From positions 34,738 through 98,737 of the forward strand of contig JBBSGD010000001.1 of the NCBI GenBank assembly GCA_038254435.1: a stretch of 64,000 nucleotides of DNA, given 5' to 3'. The first letter of the stretch is position 1. Each line of letters starts with the position of its first letter. Under the pieces are notes generated by a model. The model saw nothing but the letters and a program-made list of their open reading frames with translations, was not told the DNA's origin and searched no databases. This DNA comes from JBBSGD01 sp038254435 (lineage in GTDB: Bacteria > Actinomycetota > CADDZG01 > WHSQ01). This document shows positions 36,353-44,674 of the stretch, piece after piece. A program made the translations under genes and the position numbers.

Positions 36353-37375
36353 TCAGCGGTAGCTCAGCGAGCCCTTTACCTGGCCCTTCTTGTTGGGCAA
36401 GAGCTCGATGATGATGCCGCCGGTGGCGAGCTGCAGTGGCTTGCCATCTGACGCCGTGAACCTTGGGATACCGCTCTCGCCCACCTTCCACGTCGCCTTG
36501 ACCACCTTGCCGTCGCGAAACAGGAACGCCTTACCCTTGCCCGCGAAGTGGATGTCGGGAGAGGCGTTGCCGGCGACATCCACGATGGTCTCGGAGTTGT
36601 CGACCTTTACCTCCTGCACCAGAAGGTTCGGAGTGGACATCTGTTTGCCGTCCGTCAGCATGAACGGCGCACCTTGCTCATAGCGCTGCCATGCGCCCTT
36701 GGACCAGCGGTACTCGATGGTGTCGCTCGGATTGAAATTGAGCGTCACCGAGTGGGCCTTCTTCGCGTTACCGTTTACGTCGCCGAAGTGAAAGAGGTCG
36801 GCGCGCGGCGCCTTGACATTCTTCTTGCGCGCGACGGCGCGCAGCTTCTCGGTATGCACGTACAAGTTGTGAGTCGTCGAAGTGTCTCCCGGTGGATCGC
36901 GAAAGAAGGCGTTGCCCCCGGTCAGCTCGTCGAGCAGGACCATGTGGCGCTTCTTCAGCTCACGGTCCACGATCTTGTTCGAGCCGGAGTAGGCGAGGAA
37001 CTTCGTGAAGGGCGACGCGAACTTGGGATCGTCAAAGCGCGCGCTGCGGACGGGTCCCGCCTTGCCGGAGCTACCACAGTCAAAGATAGCCATGAACCGG
37101 GTGATGCCGCCTTCCACAATCTCCTCGAACACCAGGTCGGCCTTATCCAGTCCGCTCTGGGGCCGCGCGTCCGGAGAGTTCTCGATCTTGACGGCGACCG
37201 CAGGCCGCGCCAGCCCCACGCCCTCGGCCGGTTTGAGACCCGTGAGCGGGCAGATAGGCGGGGCTTCCTTGGAGCCGGCTCGCTGTGGAGGAGCCGCTTG
37301 ATGAGCCGCCGGCTTGTCGCTCGAGCACGCGCCGAGAACGAGGCCTGCAGCGATCAGTGCGCATCTAGCCTTCAT
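36353..37375 (-). CDS. DUF3048 (YerB-like) lipoprotein, paralogue A
   Basis: A 340-residue lipoprotein (signal ALIAAGLVLGACSSD, lipobox LGAC). DUF3048 core motifs: CPLTGLKPAEG, RPAVAVKIENSPDARPQSGLDKADLVFEE, VEGGITRFMAIFDC, GPVRSARFDD. The C-terminal DUF3048 half has YRWSKGAWQRYEQGAPFMLTDGKQ and VGESGIPRFTASDGKPLQLATG. YerB of Bacillus belongs here; a PcrA-interacting role has been reported for it, but no biochemical activity is established. It overlaps the second copy by 11 nt, clearly a tandem duplication. Confidence 0.88.
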   Translation of the reverse strand: MKARCALIAAGLVLGACSSDKPAAHQAAPPQRAGSKEAPPICPLTGLKPAEGVGLARPAVAVKIENSPDARPQSGLDKADLVFEEIVEGGITRFMAIFDCGSSGKAGPVRSARFDDPKFASPFTKFLAYSGSNKIVDRELKKRHMVLLDELTGGNAFFRDPPGDTSTTHNLYVHTEKLRAVARKKNVKAPRADLFHFGDVNGNAKKAHSVTLNFNPSDTIEYRWSKGAWQRYEQGAPFMLTDGKQMSTPNLLVQEVKVDNSETIVDVAGNASPDIHFAGKGKAFLFRDGKVVKATWKVGESGIPRFTASDGKPLQLATGGIIIELLPNKKGQVKGSLSYR

Positions 37376-38399
37376 AGCTGAACGACCCTTTCACGTCTCC
37401 CTTGTCATTGGGGACTAGTTCGACCCATGTGGTGCCCGGAGCGAGCACCATGTCGTCGCCGGAGCTCGTGCTGAACTTCACCGTGTCGTCGACGGAGCCG
37501 CGCGACCACGTCCCGGTGATGGCCCGTCCGTCCCTGAACAGAACAGCCTTGCCGGAACCGGTGACGTCTGCGATCTCCGTCGATGGGTTTCCCGCGACGT
37601 CAACGATCGTTTTCGAGTTGTCGACCGTGTGCGACTCGACGAGCACGTTGTCCACAGCCACCTGCTTGCCGTCCTCGAGCGTGAAGGGCTGCCCCGTCTG
37701 GGAGCGCAAATACTCCCCGCCCTTGTAGTCGTAGGTGATCGTGGACGCGGCGCTGAAGTCCAGGGTTACCGAGGCTGCCGGCTTGGACGCCTGCTTCTCG
37801 GACCCGAGGTCACCGAACTTGAAGGTGTCATCGGGAGGCGCGTCCGAGTAGTTCTTCTCCCCAACCTTTCTGACCGCCGAGGTGTCCGCATACAACGTGT
37901 GCTCTGACGAATAGCCGCTGCGCGCGATGCGCGACAGCGCCCCCTGCGAGCTCGTCTCGGTGACCTGGACGATGCCGGCCTTGGACAAAGCATCGAGGAC
38001 GGGCTTGTTGGCGCCGGAGAACGCGAGGATCTTCGTGATCGGCGTGAGGATGCCGGGGTCGACCACGCGCGCACTGCGCACGGGACCGGCCGTGGACGAG
38101 TCACCGCACTGGTAGACGGCCATGAAGCGCGTGACGCCGCCCTCGACGACTTCCTCGAACACGACGTCGGCTTTGTCGAGCCCGGCCAGGGGATAAGCGG
38201 CGGGTGAGTTCTCGATCTTCACTGCCACCGCGGGGTGGTCGAGCAACTTGTCGCTCGACGGCTTCTGCCCGGTGAGCGGACAGACCGTGGGACCACCTAG
38301 CAGGGGGATGTCCGCCTTGCCCCTTACAAGGAAGTACGCCACCCCCGCGACGATCACCGCGCCGACGACAATCGCCACGACTCTGCGCTTCGCGGACAC
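37365..38399 (-). CDS. DUF3048 (YerB-like) protein, paralogue B, transmembrane-anchored
   Basis: A 344-residue paralogue of its downstream neighbour. It has an uncleaved N-terminal helix (residues 5-23) in place of a lipobox. Conserved blocks: CPLTGQKPSSDKLLDHPAVAVKIENSPAA, GLDKADVVFEEVVEGGVTRFMAVYQ, GPVRSARVVDP, and C-terminal GGEYLRSQTGQPFTLEDGKQ. GGAGG lies 10 nt before GTG 38399. The two paralogues keep the same domain order but differ in membrane attachment, so they may act as a pair. Confidence 0.87.
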   Translation of the reverse strand: MSAKRRVVAIVVGAVIVAGVAYFLVRGKADIPLLGGPTVCPLTGQKPSSDKLLDHPAVAVKIENSPAAYPLAGLDKADVVFEEVVEGGVTRFMAVYQCGDSSTAGPVRSARVVDPGILTPITKILAFSGANKPVLDALSKAGIVQVTETSSQGALSRIARSGYSSEHTLYADTSAVRKVGEKNYSDAPPDDTFKFGDLGSEKQASKPAASVTLDFSAASTITYDYKGGEYLRSQTGQPFTLEDGKQVAVDNVLVESHTVDNSKTIVDVAGNPSTEIADVTGSGKAVLFRDGRAITGTWSRGSVDDTVKFSTSSGDDMVLAPGTTWVELVPNDKGDVKGSFSYEG

Positions 38400-38573
38400 G
38401 CGCGGGCTACCTCCTTGACGGCTGGCGATGACCTTTACCTGCGGCGGGCCCCGGGCGGGCTCCCGCTGCCACTCGAGCGCTGCGAGCGCTCCGCTGCGGC
38501 CTGTGGCCGGCCACGGACGCTATCACGGAGACCGCCCGTTGCCGCGGACGTGTGCCTCCCGACGAAAAGGGCC

Positions 38574-39311
38574 TCAAAGGTCTTCGAGGGCCGCCACACG
38601 CTGGGACACCTCGACGTGGCAGCGGGACGTGGCAACGAACCACAGAGGCCCGAAGCGGCACGAGCGGGGCGTGGCAAGCTCGAGCGCCCTGCCGAGGCCG
38701 GGCGGGTAGCGAGTGAGGGCGGCCGCCCTGACGTCGTCGGCTCCGCCCACCACAGGGGCGGCGCGGCTGCCGAGAGGACCGAGGGCGAGCGCCAGGCACG
38801 CGTCCGCGGCCTCCCCGGTGGCGAGTCGAGTCAGGCAGTGGGCAAGCACCGCCTCGAGCTCGGTGCGGCTGGCCCGCTCGATAAGCCCGGCGGTGACCCC
38901 CACGACGGGGCCGGGCGCGACGCAGCACAGTGCGTTGGCCGCTCCGCCGGGCACGATGAAGATGTCTGGGGGGGCGAGGCTCAACTGCGCGGCCAAGCCG
39001 GCAACGAGATTACGAAGGCGAGGCTCCTCGCACTCGGGAAGGGGTTTCGCCCCGCACGCGCGCAGAGCGAGGCGGCCCTGCGCTCTCAGCCACCAGTAGC
39101 CGGCTGCTGCAAGGAGCACGAGAAGCACTCCCGACGCCGCCCATCCTGCAACGAGCCCAAGCGCCGCCGACACGATGATCGCCGCAGCGCCTCCCCCGGC
39201 GAGGGCGGCGCCCGCGTCCCGCGCGCGGCTCGGCGCGGCCACGCCCCAGTCGGCCGCGCGCTGCGTGCCCGCGCGCCGTGCCTTCGCCGCGCCTCGCTCA
39301 GGCACCGACAC
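38574..39311 (-). CDS. M48-like membrane protein with a degenerate zinc site
   Basis: About 245 residues. The layout is M48-like: two adjacent N-terminal hydrophobic helices (AAAIIVSAALGLVAGWAA and GVLLVLLAAAGYWWL), then EPRLRNLVAGLAAQLSLAPPDIFIVP, GAANALCCVAPGPVVGVTAGLIE and TELEAVLAHCLTRLATGE. In HtpX/M48 peptidases the last block reads EAVLAHELSHxxxxD. Here the HExxH is HCLTR, so both the catalytic Glu and the second His are missing. It is likely an inactive relative. It starts inside the pimA end (GTG 39311 or 39305, undecided) and is followed by 170 nt with only the DUF3048 ribosome-binding site. Confidence 0.65.
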   Translation of the reverse strand: MSVPERGAAKARRAGTQRAADWGVAAPSRARDAGAALAGGGAAAIIVSAALGLVAGWAASGVLLVLLAAAGYWWLRAQGRLALRACGAKPLPECEEPRLRNLVAGLAAQLSLAPPDIFIVPGGAANALCCVAPGPVVGVTAGLIERASRTELEAVLAHCLTRLATGEAADACLALALGPLGSRAAPVVGGADDVRAAALTRYPPGLGRALELATPRSCRFGPLWFVATSRCHVEVSQRVAALEDL

Positions 39312-40398
39312 GAGCCGCCGCAGTCTTCTCGTAGATCTCCTCGACGCCCGCCGCGAGCTTGCTCCAGTCGTACTCGGCGGCGACCTCACGACTCAAGCGC
39401 CGCATGCGCGCGGCCCGGTCCGGTGAGGTGAGGACCGAGCGCAAGCCGGCGGCAAGCCCCGAGGGGTCTCCCGGAGGGGTGAGCACCGCCGCACCCTGTG
39501 CTACCCCCCGGAACCCGTCGAGGTTCGAGCACACGACCGGGCTGCCGGCGGCCATCGCCTCGAGCAGGACGATGCCGAAGGACTCGCCTCCCAGCGCGGG
39601 GGCGCAGTAGACGTGGCACGAATTGTAGAGACGGACCTTGACGTCCTCCTCGACGCGTCCTAGGAAGCGCACCGGCACCATCAGCCGGCGTGCCAGCGAC
39701 TTGACGGCGCGCCGCTCGGGCCCGTCTCCCGCGACCACGAGCGTGACCTTCAGCTCCGCCAGCTCGGCGGTCGCACGGATGAGCACGTCCAGCCCCTTGC
39801 GTTCCTCCAGCCGGGACAGAAAGAGGATCTTTGGCCCCGGCCCCAGGTCGAGGGGCTCGGCGGATGCGTAGCGCGCGATATCGACGCCGTTCGGCGTGAG
39901 CAAGTAGTCGCCGGGAAAATAACGCGACACGAGAGCGCGGGCGGCCTCGGACACCGTGGTCCGCACCACGAGGCGCTTGGCAGCGCGGTTGAGGACGGGG
40001 CGCGAGGCGTGATAGCCAAAGCTCGATTCCGCGGCCGCGTGGAACGTGCCCACGGTCGGTGTCTCGGTGTTCCACAGCGCGAGGAGCGAGATGCTCGGGA
40101 TCAGCGGCTCGTGCAGATGGACCACGTCTGGGTAAAAGTCGCGCAGCGCCTTGCGCAGCACTGTGGCCGCGACCGGCCCGAAGGCAAGCGGCGCCACCGA
40201 CCCGTTGACGGGGATTCCAATCGCCCTGCCTACCGGCAGGACGTTGGCCCATGTGTCATCCGTGCCCTCGTAGGTGTAGGGCGCAAGGACGGCGATCTCG
40301 TGCCCCCTCGCGCGCAGCGTCGCGGCCAGCGCCCGCACGTGTGTTTGCACGCCCCCCACCCGGTCCCACGCGTAGGGACACACAATCGCTATTCTCAC
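39298..40398 (-). CDS. pimA: GT4 glycosyltransferase, PimA-like (phosphatidylinositol alpha-mannosyltransferase)
   Basis: A GT-B fold enzyme of 366 residues. MRIAIVCPYAWDRVGGVQTHV carries the N-terminal Gly-rich loop. VHLHEPLIPSISLLAL and GTFHAAAESS line the acceptor side. FLSRLEERKGLDVLIRA and CAPALGGESFGIVLLEAMAAG hold the donor-binding EX7E motif. It resembles mycobacterial PimA (Rv2610c), which adds the first mannose to phosphatidylinositol on the cytosolic face. Its position after a PatA-like acyltransferase and pgsA supports this. It overlaps the acyltransferase by 4 nt. Confidence 0.88.
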   Translation of the reverse strand: MRIAIVCPYAWDRVGGVQTHVRALAATLRARGHEIAVLAPYTYEGTDDTWANVLPVGRAIGIPVNGSVAPLAFGPVAATVLRKALRDFYPDVVHLHEPLIPSISLLALWNTETPTVGTFHAAAESSFGYHASRPVLNRAAKRLVVRTTVSEAARALVSRYFPGDYLLTPNGVDIARYASAEPLDLGPGPKILFLSRLEERKGLDVLIRATAELAELKVTLVVAGDGPERRAVKSLARRLMVPVRFLGRVEEDVKVRLYNSCHVYCAPALGGESFGIVLLEAMAAGSPVVCSNLDGFRGVAQGAAVLTPPGDPSGLAAGLRSVLTSPDRAARMRRLSREVAAEYDWSKLAAGVEEIYEKTAAARVGA

Positions 40399-41348
40399 GA
40401 TCCGGTGCCGCCCTGCCCGGGGCCCGTTCGCTCCCGATCCTGCGGCCAGAACGGGCTCATCATGTGCCAGCTCGTCGGATGCCGCGCGATCAACCCCTCG
40501 AGATGGGCCGCTACCTCTTGCGTGAGCTCGGCGACGGCCCCCCGGGAGTCCCCGGGAAGGGGGATCGGCTGAGAGATCTCGGCCCTCCAGCCCCTCTTGC
40601 CGTTAGGGAGCATAATCTCCGACACCCCGACCACGAGCAGCGGAACGCCCGTGCGCAAAGCGAGCGAGGCTGGTCCCCCCGGCATCGTCACGCGCTGTCC
40701 GAAAAAATCCACCTCCGGCCCCCTGCCCTTGAGGTCCCTGTCACCGAGTATCGCCACCACGGCCCCATCCGCGACTGCCTCGATCAGGTGGGTGACGACA
40801 CCCCTCTCGGCAGGGTAAATGGTCATCCCGAGCCGTTCGCGGTGCGTGACGAAGAAGTCGAACATGCGGCGAGGTTTCAGAACCTCGGCCACAGTCACGA
40901 GCCGCCCTCCCCGGGCCGCGACCCACGCTCCCCCCGCGTCCCAGTTAGCGAGGTGCCCGCCGACCACAATCGCTCCGCCATAGCGTTTGACAGTCGCGTC
41001 GAGGTTGTCCACCGAGTCGCAGAGGAAGCGCTCGAGAAAGAATCCGGGGCCCTCACGCACCAGACGGAAAGTCTCCAGCCAGTAGCGGGCGTAGGACGCG
41101 TAAGCCTCTCTTACGAGCGCCTGCAGCTCGGCCGAACCAAGAGGCAGACCCGTCACGCGCGCAAGGTTGCCCTCGACGGCGCGGGCTTGGGCGCGGCTGA
41201 GGCGCGGCTTGAGCCTGCCGGCCAGCTCCGCAACCGCGTAGACGAAACGCTCGGGAAGGGCGCGCGCCAGCCACGACCCCGCGACGTAGCCGTAATAGAC
41301 GAGCTGGAGGAGCCGCCCCTCTCCCGCGGGCCTCTTGCTACGAGGCAC
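40395..41348 (-). CDS. Phosphatidylinositol mannoside acyltransferase (PatA-like, HtrB family)
   Basis: A membrane-associated lysophospholipid acyltransferase-type enzyme of 317 residues. The HxxxxD-type catalytic motif is GGHLANWDAGG. The second conserved region is ERGVVTHLIEAVADGAVVAILGDRD, and FFGQRVTMPGGPASLALRTG completes the family pattern. In mycobacteria the homologue at this position (Rv2611c) acylates PIM1/PIM2. Start GTG 41348, overlapping pgsA by 11 nt. It forms a coupled trio pgsA-acyltransferase-pimA. Confidence 0.88.
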   Translation of the reverse strand: MPRSKRPAGEGRLLQLVYYGYVAGSWLARALPERFVYAVAELAGRLKPRLSRAQARAVEGNLARVTGLPLGSAELQALVREAYASYARYWLETFRLVREGPGFFLERFLCDSVDNLDATVKRYGGAIVVGGHLANWDAGGAWVAARGGRLVTVAEVLKPRRMFDFFVTHRERLGMTIYPAERGVVTHLIEAVADGAVVAILGDRDLKGRGPEVDFFGQRVTMPGGPASLALRTGVPLLVVGVSEIMLPNGKRGWRAEISQPIPLPGDSRGAVAELTQEVAAHLEGLIARHPTSWHMMSPFWPQDRERTGPGQGGTGS

Positions 41349-41958
41349 CCGTCGCGGCCGTGCCCCTCTTGGCCTGCCCCCTCACGTGCACCAGACGCTG
41401 TACGAAGGTCACTACCGACAGCAGCGCGAGGATCACCATGGCGGCCGGGAGGAGATTGAGGATGAGGGCCACGATCATCAGGATCAGCCGCTCGGCTCGC
41501 TCGGCGATCCCGACCTTGCACTCAAAGCCCAAGGCCTCTGCGCGCGCCCTTATATAGGACACGAGGTAGGCCGCCGTCATGGTCACGAGCGCCACCGCAG
41601 CAACCCACTCGGCTCCCGCCCGATCGGGCGGCGGCGACACGCCGTAGAGCCACGCCACCGGCAAGAAGAACAGGGCGTCCGACAATCGGTCGGTTGTGGA
41701 GTCGAGAACCGCTCCGAAACGGCTCGTCGTCTGGCGGGCCTTGGCCAGGGCGCCGTCGAGAGCGTCGGAGAAGGCCGCGGCGATCGCGACGAGGCCGGCG
41801 ACTACCAGCCGATCGCGCAGGATGGCGACTGCGACGACGATTGTCAGAGCGACGCCGATGAGCGTCACCGCGTTGGGACTCACCGGCGTGCGCGCCAGCC
41901 ACCTGCCCACGGGGCGCATGAGGGCATCCCAGCCGGCTCGGACCTTGGAGTCGATCAC
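41338..41958 (-). CDS. pgsA: CDP-alcohol phosphatidyltransferase, phosphatidylinositol phosphate synthase (PgsA1-like)
   Basis: A polytopic membrane enzyme of 206 residues that transfers a phosphatidyl group from CDP-diacylglycerol to an inositol phosphate. The CDP-alcohol motif spans DALDGALAKARQTTSRFGAV then LDSTTD. It fits DxxDGxxAR-x8-GxxxDxxxD, except that the usual AR is AK. SPNAVTLIG precedes it, as in PgsA1. GTG 41958 is preferred over TTG 41964 because AGGA lies 7 nt before the GTG. It is the first gene of the PIM cluster, divergent from the EF-G-like gene with 82 nt between starts. Confidence 0.87.
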   Translation of the reverse strand: MIDSKVRAGWDALMRPVGRWLARTPVSPNAVTLIGVALTIVVAVAILRDRLVVAGLVAIAAAFSDALDGALAKARQTTSRFGAVLDSTTDRLSDALFFLPVAWLYGVSPPPDRAGAEWVAAVALVTMTAAYLVSYIRARAEALGFECKVGIAERAERLILMIVALILNLLPAAMVILALLSVVTFVQRLVHVRGQAKRGTAATGAS

Positions 41959-42040
41959 GGGCAAATCCTAAAGGCCTGGAGCCCGCCGGTCCCTTACCCA
42001 TTACGATGAGCAGCCGACGCTACGGGACAGAGGGGGCCGG

Positions 42041-44107
42041 GTGAAGAGCTACGCGACGGAGAACATTCGCAACATTGTCCTGGTGGGCCACGGAGGCTCC
42101 GGCAAGACTTCTGTTGCCGAGGCACTTTTGCACGTCTCGGGAGCGACCACTCGCCTCGGCAAGATCTCCGAGGGAAACACCGTCTGCGATTTCGACGAAG
42201 AAGAGATCCGCAAGCAGATCTCGATCTCGACCGCGCTCGCCCCGATCGAGTGGCGCGACCACAAGATCAACATTCTCGACGCGCCGGGCTACGCGGACTT
42301 CATCGGTGAGCTAAGAGCAGCAATGCGCGTTGCCGATCTCGCCGTCTTCGTGGTCTCGGGCGTTGAGGGACTCGAGGTACAGACGCGGGCCGCGTGGCAC
42401 TACGCGCAAGAGCTTGCGCTTCCGCGCATGATCTTCGTCAACAAGCTCGACCGGGAGAACTCTTCCTTTCGGACTACCCTCGAGCAACTGCGCGACGCGT
42501 TCGGCAAAGGCGTCGCTCCACTGTCTCTCCCGCTCGGCAGGGAGCACGACTTCAGGGGCGTGATCTCGGTGCTCGACGTTGCCGCCTTTGCCTACAAGGA
42601 CGACGGTGCCTCGGCCGAGGAGCCCATTCCAGCCGACCGCCAGGCCCGTGTCGATGAGGTGCGCACCGATCTTCTCGACTCGGTCGCAGAAACCGATGAC
42701 GACCTGCTCGAGCGCTACCTAGAGGGAAAAGAACCAACCCGCGAGCAGATCGTGAAGGCGATCCACGAGGGCATCGACGATGCGACCATGTACCCGGTAG
42801 TGGTCGGCTCCGCGACCAAGCTGATCGGGGTCGACCGGCTCGCCGACACCATTGTGAGCGCAGGCCCTTCGCCTCTCGACCGTCCGCCGGTGGAGGGGCT
42901 GGACGGCTCGACACGCGAGTCGAAGGCCGACGCGCCGCTGTCGGCGCTCGTCTTCAAGACCATGACCGATCCCTACGTCGGGCGCGTCAACTACTACCGT
43001 GTCTACTCGGGCACGCTCAAAGGCGATACGACCCATCACAACGCAACGCGCCAGACCGACGAGCGCTTGAGTCATCTGTTCACGATGAGGGGAAAGACGC
43101 AGGAGCCGCTTGGGGAGGTGGTGGCCGGGGACATTGCCGCAGTCGCAAAACTGTCGCACACCTCGACGGGCGACACCATCGCCGACAAGTCCTCACCGGT
43201 CACCTTCGCGAGCATCGAGCCGCCCGAGCCGCTCCTCCCCAAAGCGATAGCACCCAAGACAAAAGGCGACGAGGACAAGCTGATGATCGGATTGCAGCGT
43301 CTCATCGAGGAAGATCCCTCGCTGCGACTCGAGCGCAACGACGAGACGCACCAGACGATCTTGTGGGGCATGGGCGACGCGCACCTCGACGTCGCCCTCG
43401 AACGCCTCAAGCGCAAGTCCGGCGTCGAGGTCGGGGACGAGCCCTTCAAGGTCCCTTACCGCACCTCGCTGAGGACCAAAGCCGACGCGGTCGGCCGCCA
43501 CGTCAAGCAGTCGGGTGGCCACGGCCAGTACGGCATCGCGAGCGTGCGCGTCGAACCACTGCCGCGCGGCGAGGGCTTCGTGTTTGCGGACAAGATCTTC
43601 GGCGGCTCGATCCCCAACCAGTTCATTCCGTCCGTTGAAAAGGGCATCAGGGCCGCCATGGAGGAAGGCGTGGGCACCGGCTTCCCGATGATCGACGTCA
43701 AGGTCGAGCTGTACGACGGCAAGTACCACACCGTCGACTCTTCCGACTTCGCATTCCAGATGGCGGGATCGCTGGCGATCAGAGACGCCGTGGATAAAGC
43801 GGGAGTCCTTGTATTGGAGCCGGTGTGGGCGCTCGAGGTCATGGTTCCCGAGTCCTTCACCGGGGACATCATGGGCGACCTGCAAAAGCGGCGCGGCATC
43901 CCCGAGGGCATCGACATGGTGGGCGGGGACCGCCAGATCGTCAAGGCCAAGGTCCCCTTCGGCGAAGCCACCCACTACGCCACCGACCTGCGCTCCATGA
44001 CGGGGGGCCAAGGCACCTTCTCGTGGAGCTTCTCGCACTACCAGGAGGTCCCCCACGACCTGGCGCTAAAGATCATCGAGGCGGCCCGGGCTGCGAGGGG
44101 TTCTTAG
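42041..44107 (+). CDS. Elongation factor G-like GTPase (EF-G2 type)
   Basis: A translational GTPase of 688 residues with all five EF-G domains. G1 is GHGGSGKTS, G3 DAPGYADF and G4 NKLDREN. The domain II region is SALVFKTMTDPYVGRVNYYRVYSGTLKGD, and domain IV/V has VKQSGGHGQYGIA, GGSIPNQFIPSVEKGI and GDLQKRRGIPEGIDMVGG. The GHGGSGKT P-loop and IRNIVLVGHGG start are typical of the EF-G2 paralogues of actinobacteria. The mycobacterial EF-G2 reportedly lacks ribosome-stimulated GTPase activity, so canonical translocase function should not be assumed. It interrupts the thrS-HIT / pgsA order on the opposite strand. Confidence 0.88.
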   Translation: MKSYATENIRNIVLVGHGGSGKTSVAEALLHVSGATTRLGKISEGNTVCDFDEEEIRKQISISTALAPIEWRDHKINILDAPGYADFIGELRAAMRVADLAVFVVSGVEGLEVQTRAAWHYAQELALPRMIFVNKLDRENSSFRTTLEQLRDAFGKGVAPLSLPLGREHDFRGVISVLDVAAFAYKDDGASAEEPIPADRQARVDEVRTDLLDSVAETDDDLLERYLEGKEPTREQIVKAIHEGIDDATMYPVVVGSATKLIGVDRLADTIVSAGPSPLDRPPVEGLDGSTRESKADAPLSALVFKTMTDPYVGRVNYYRVYSGTLKGDTTHHNATRQTDERLSHLFTMRGKTQEPLGEVVAGDIAAVAKLSHTSTGDTIADKSSPVTFASIEPPEPLLPKAIAPKTKGDEDKLMIGLQRLIEEDPSLRLERNDETHQTILWGMGDAHLDVALERLKRKSGVEVGDEPFKVPYRTSLRTKADAVGRHVKQSGGHGQYGIASVRVEPLPRGEGFVFADKIFGGSIPNQFIPSVEKGIRAAMEEGVGTGFPMIDVKVELYDGKYHTVDSSDFAFQMAGSLAIRDAVDKAGVLVLEPVWALEVMVPESFTGDIMGDLQKRRGIPEGIDMVGGDRQIVKAKVPFGEATHYATDLRSMTGGQGTFSWSFSHYQEVPHDLALKIIEAARAARGS

Positions 44108-44131
44108 GGGGCACTGGTAGTGAGCCGGGGG

Positions 44132-44674
44132 TCAGCCGTCCAGGGCTTCAAAACCCGGGCGCAGCTTGGCATCGCTGTGCGCCAGCATCTCGGGCAACAC
44201 CTTTGTGTCGGCGACCACCGGCATGAAATTGGTGTCGCCTCCCCAGCGAGGAACTACGTGCACGTGAACGTGTCCGGGAACGCCGGCACCGGCGACCTGT
44301 CCCAGATTGATGCCGATGTTGAAGCCGTGCGTCTTCATGGCCTCCTGCACGATCTCTACCGACCGGGACGTGACCTCCATCAGCTCGGCGCGCTCGGCCG
44401 TCTCGAGCGCCGAAAGCTCTCCTTCATGCCGGTAAGGCGCCACCATGAGATGACCGCTGTTGTAGGGGTAGGCGTTCAAGAGCACAAACACCGACTCCCC
44501 CCGGTAGAGGATGCCTGCCGCGCGGTCATCGCCGGCTTTGAGGTGAGCGCAGAAGATGCAGTCGTTTCCGGAGTCCGCAGTGCTCACGTACTCGGACCGC
44601 CACGGCGACCACAACCGCTCGAGGCTTCGGTAGCCGTGCGGCTCCTCTCCGTGGGTCCCTTGGCCGCCGCTCAT
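44132..44674 (-). CDS. HIT-family hydrolase/phosphorylase (Rv2613c-type, Ap4A phosphorylase)
   Basis: A histidine-triad protein of 180 residues. CIFCAHLKAGDDRAAGILYRGE is the N-terminal CxxC-type segment, and NAYPYNSGHLMVAPYRHEGEL and GINLGQVAGAGVPGHVHVHVVPRW hold the HxHxH triad. The WxPWR start (LWSPWRSEY) and position directly after thrS match Rv2613c of M. tuberculosis, described as a diadenosine tetraphosphate phosphorylase. ATG 44674 overlaps the thrS stop by 4 nt; the longer frame to 44992 lies inside thrS. Confidence 0.9.
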   Translation of the reverse strand: MSGGQGTHGEEPHGYRSLERLWSPWRSEYVSTADSGNDCIFCAHLKAGDDRAAGILYRGESVFVLLNAYPYNSGHLMVAPYRHEGELSALETAERAELMEVTSRSVEIVQEAMKTHGFNIGINLGQVAGAGVPGHVHVHVVPRWGGDTNFMPVVADTKVLPEMLAHSDAKLRPGFEALDG

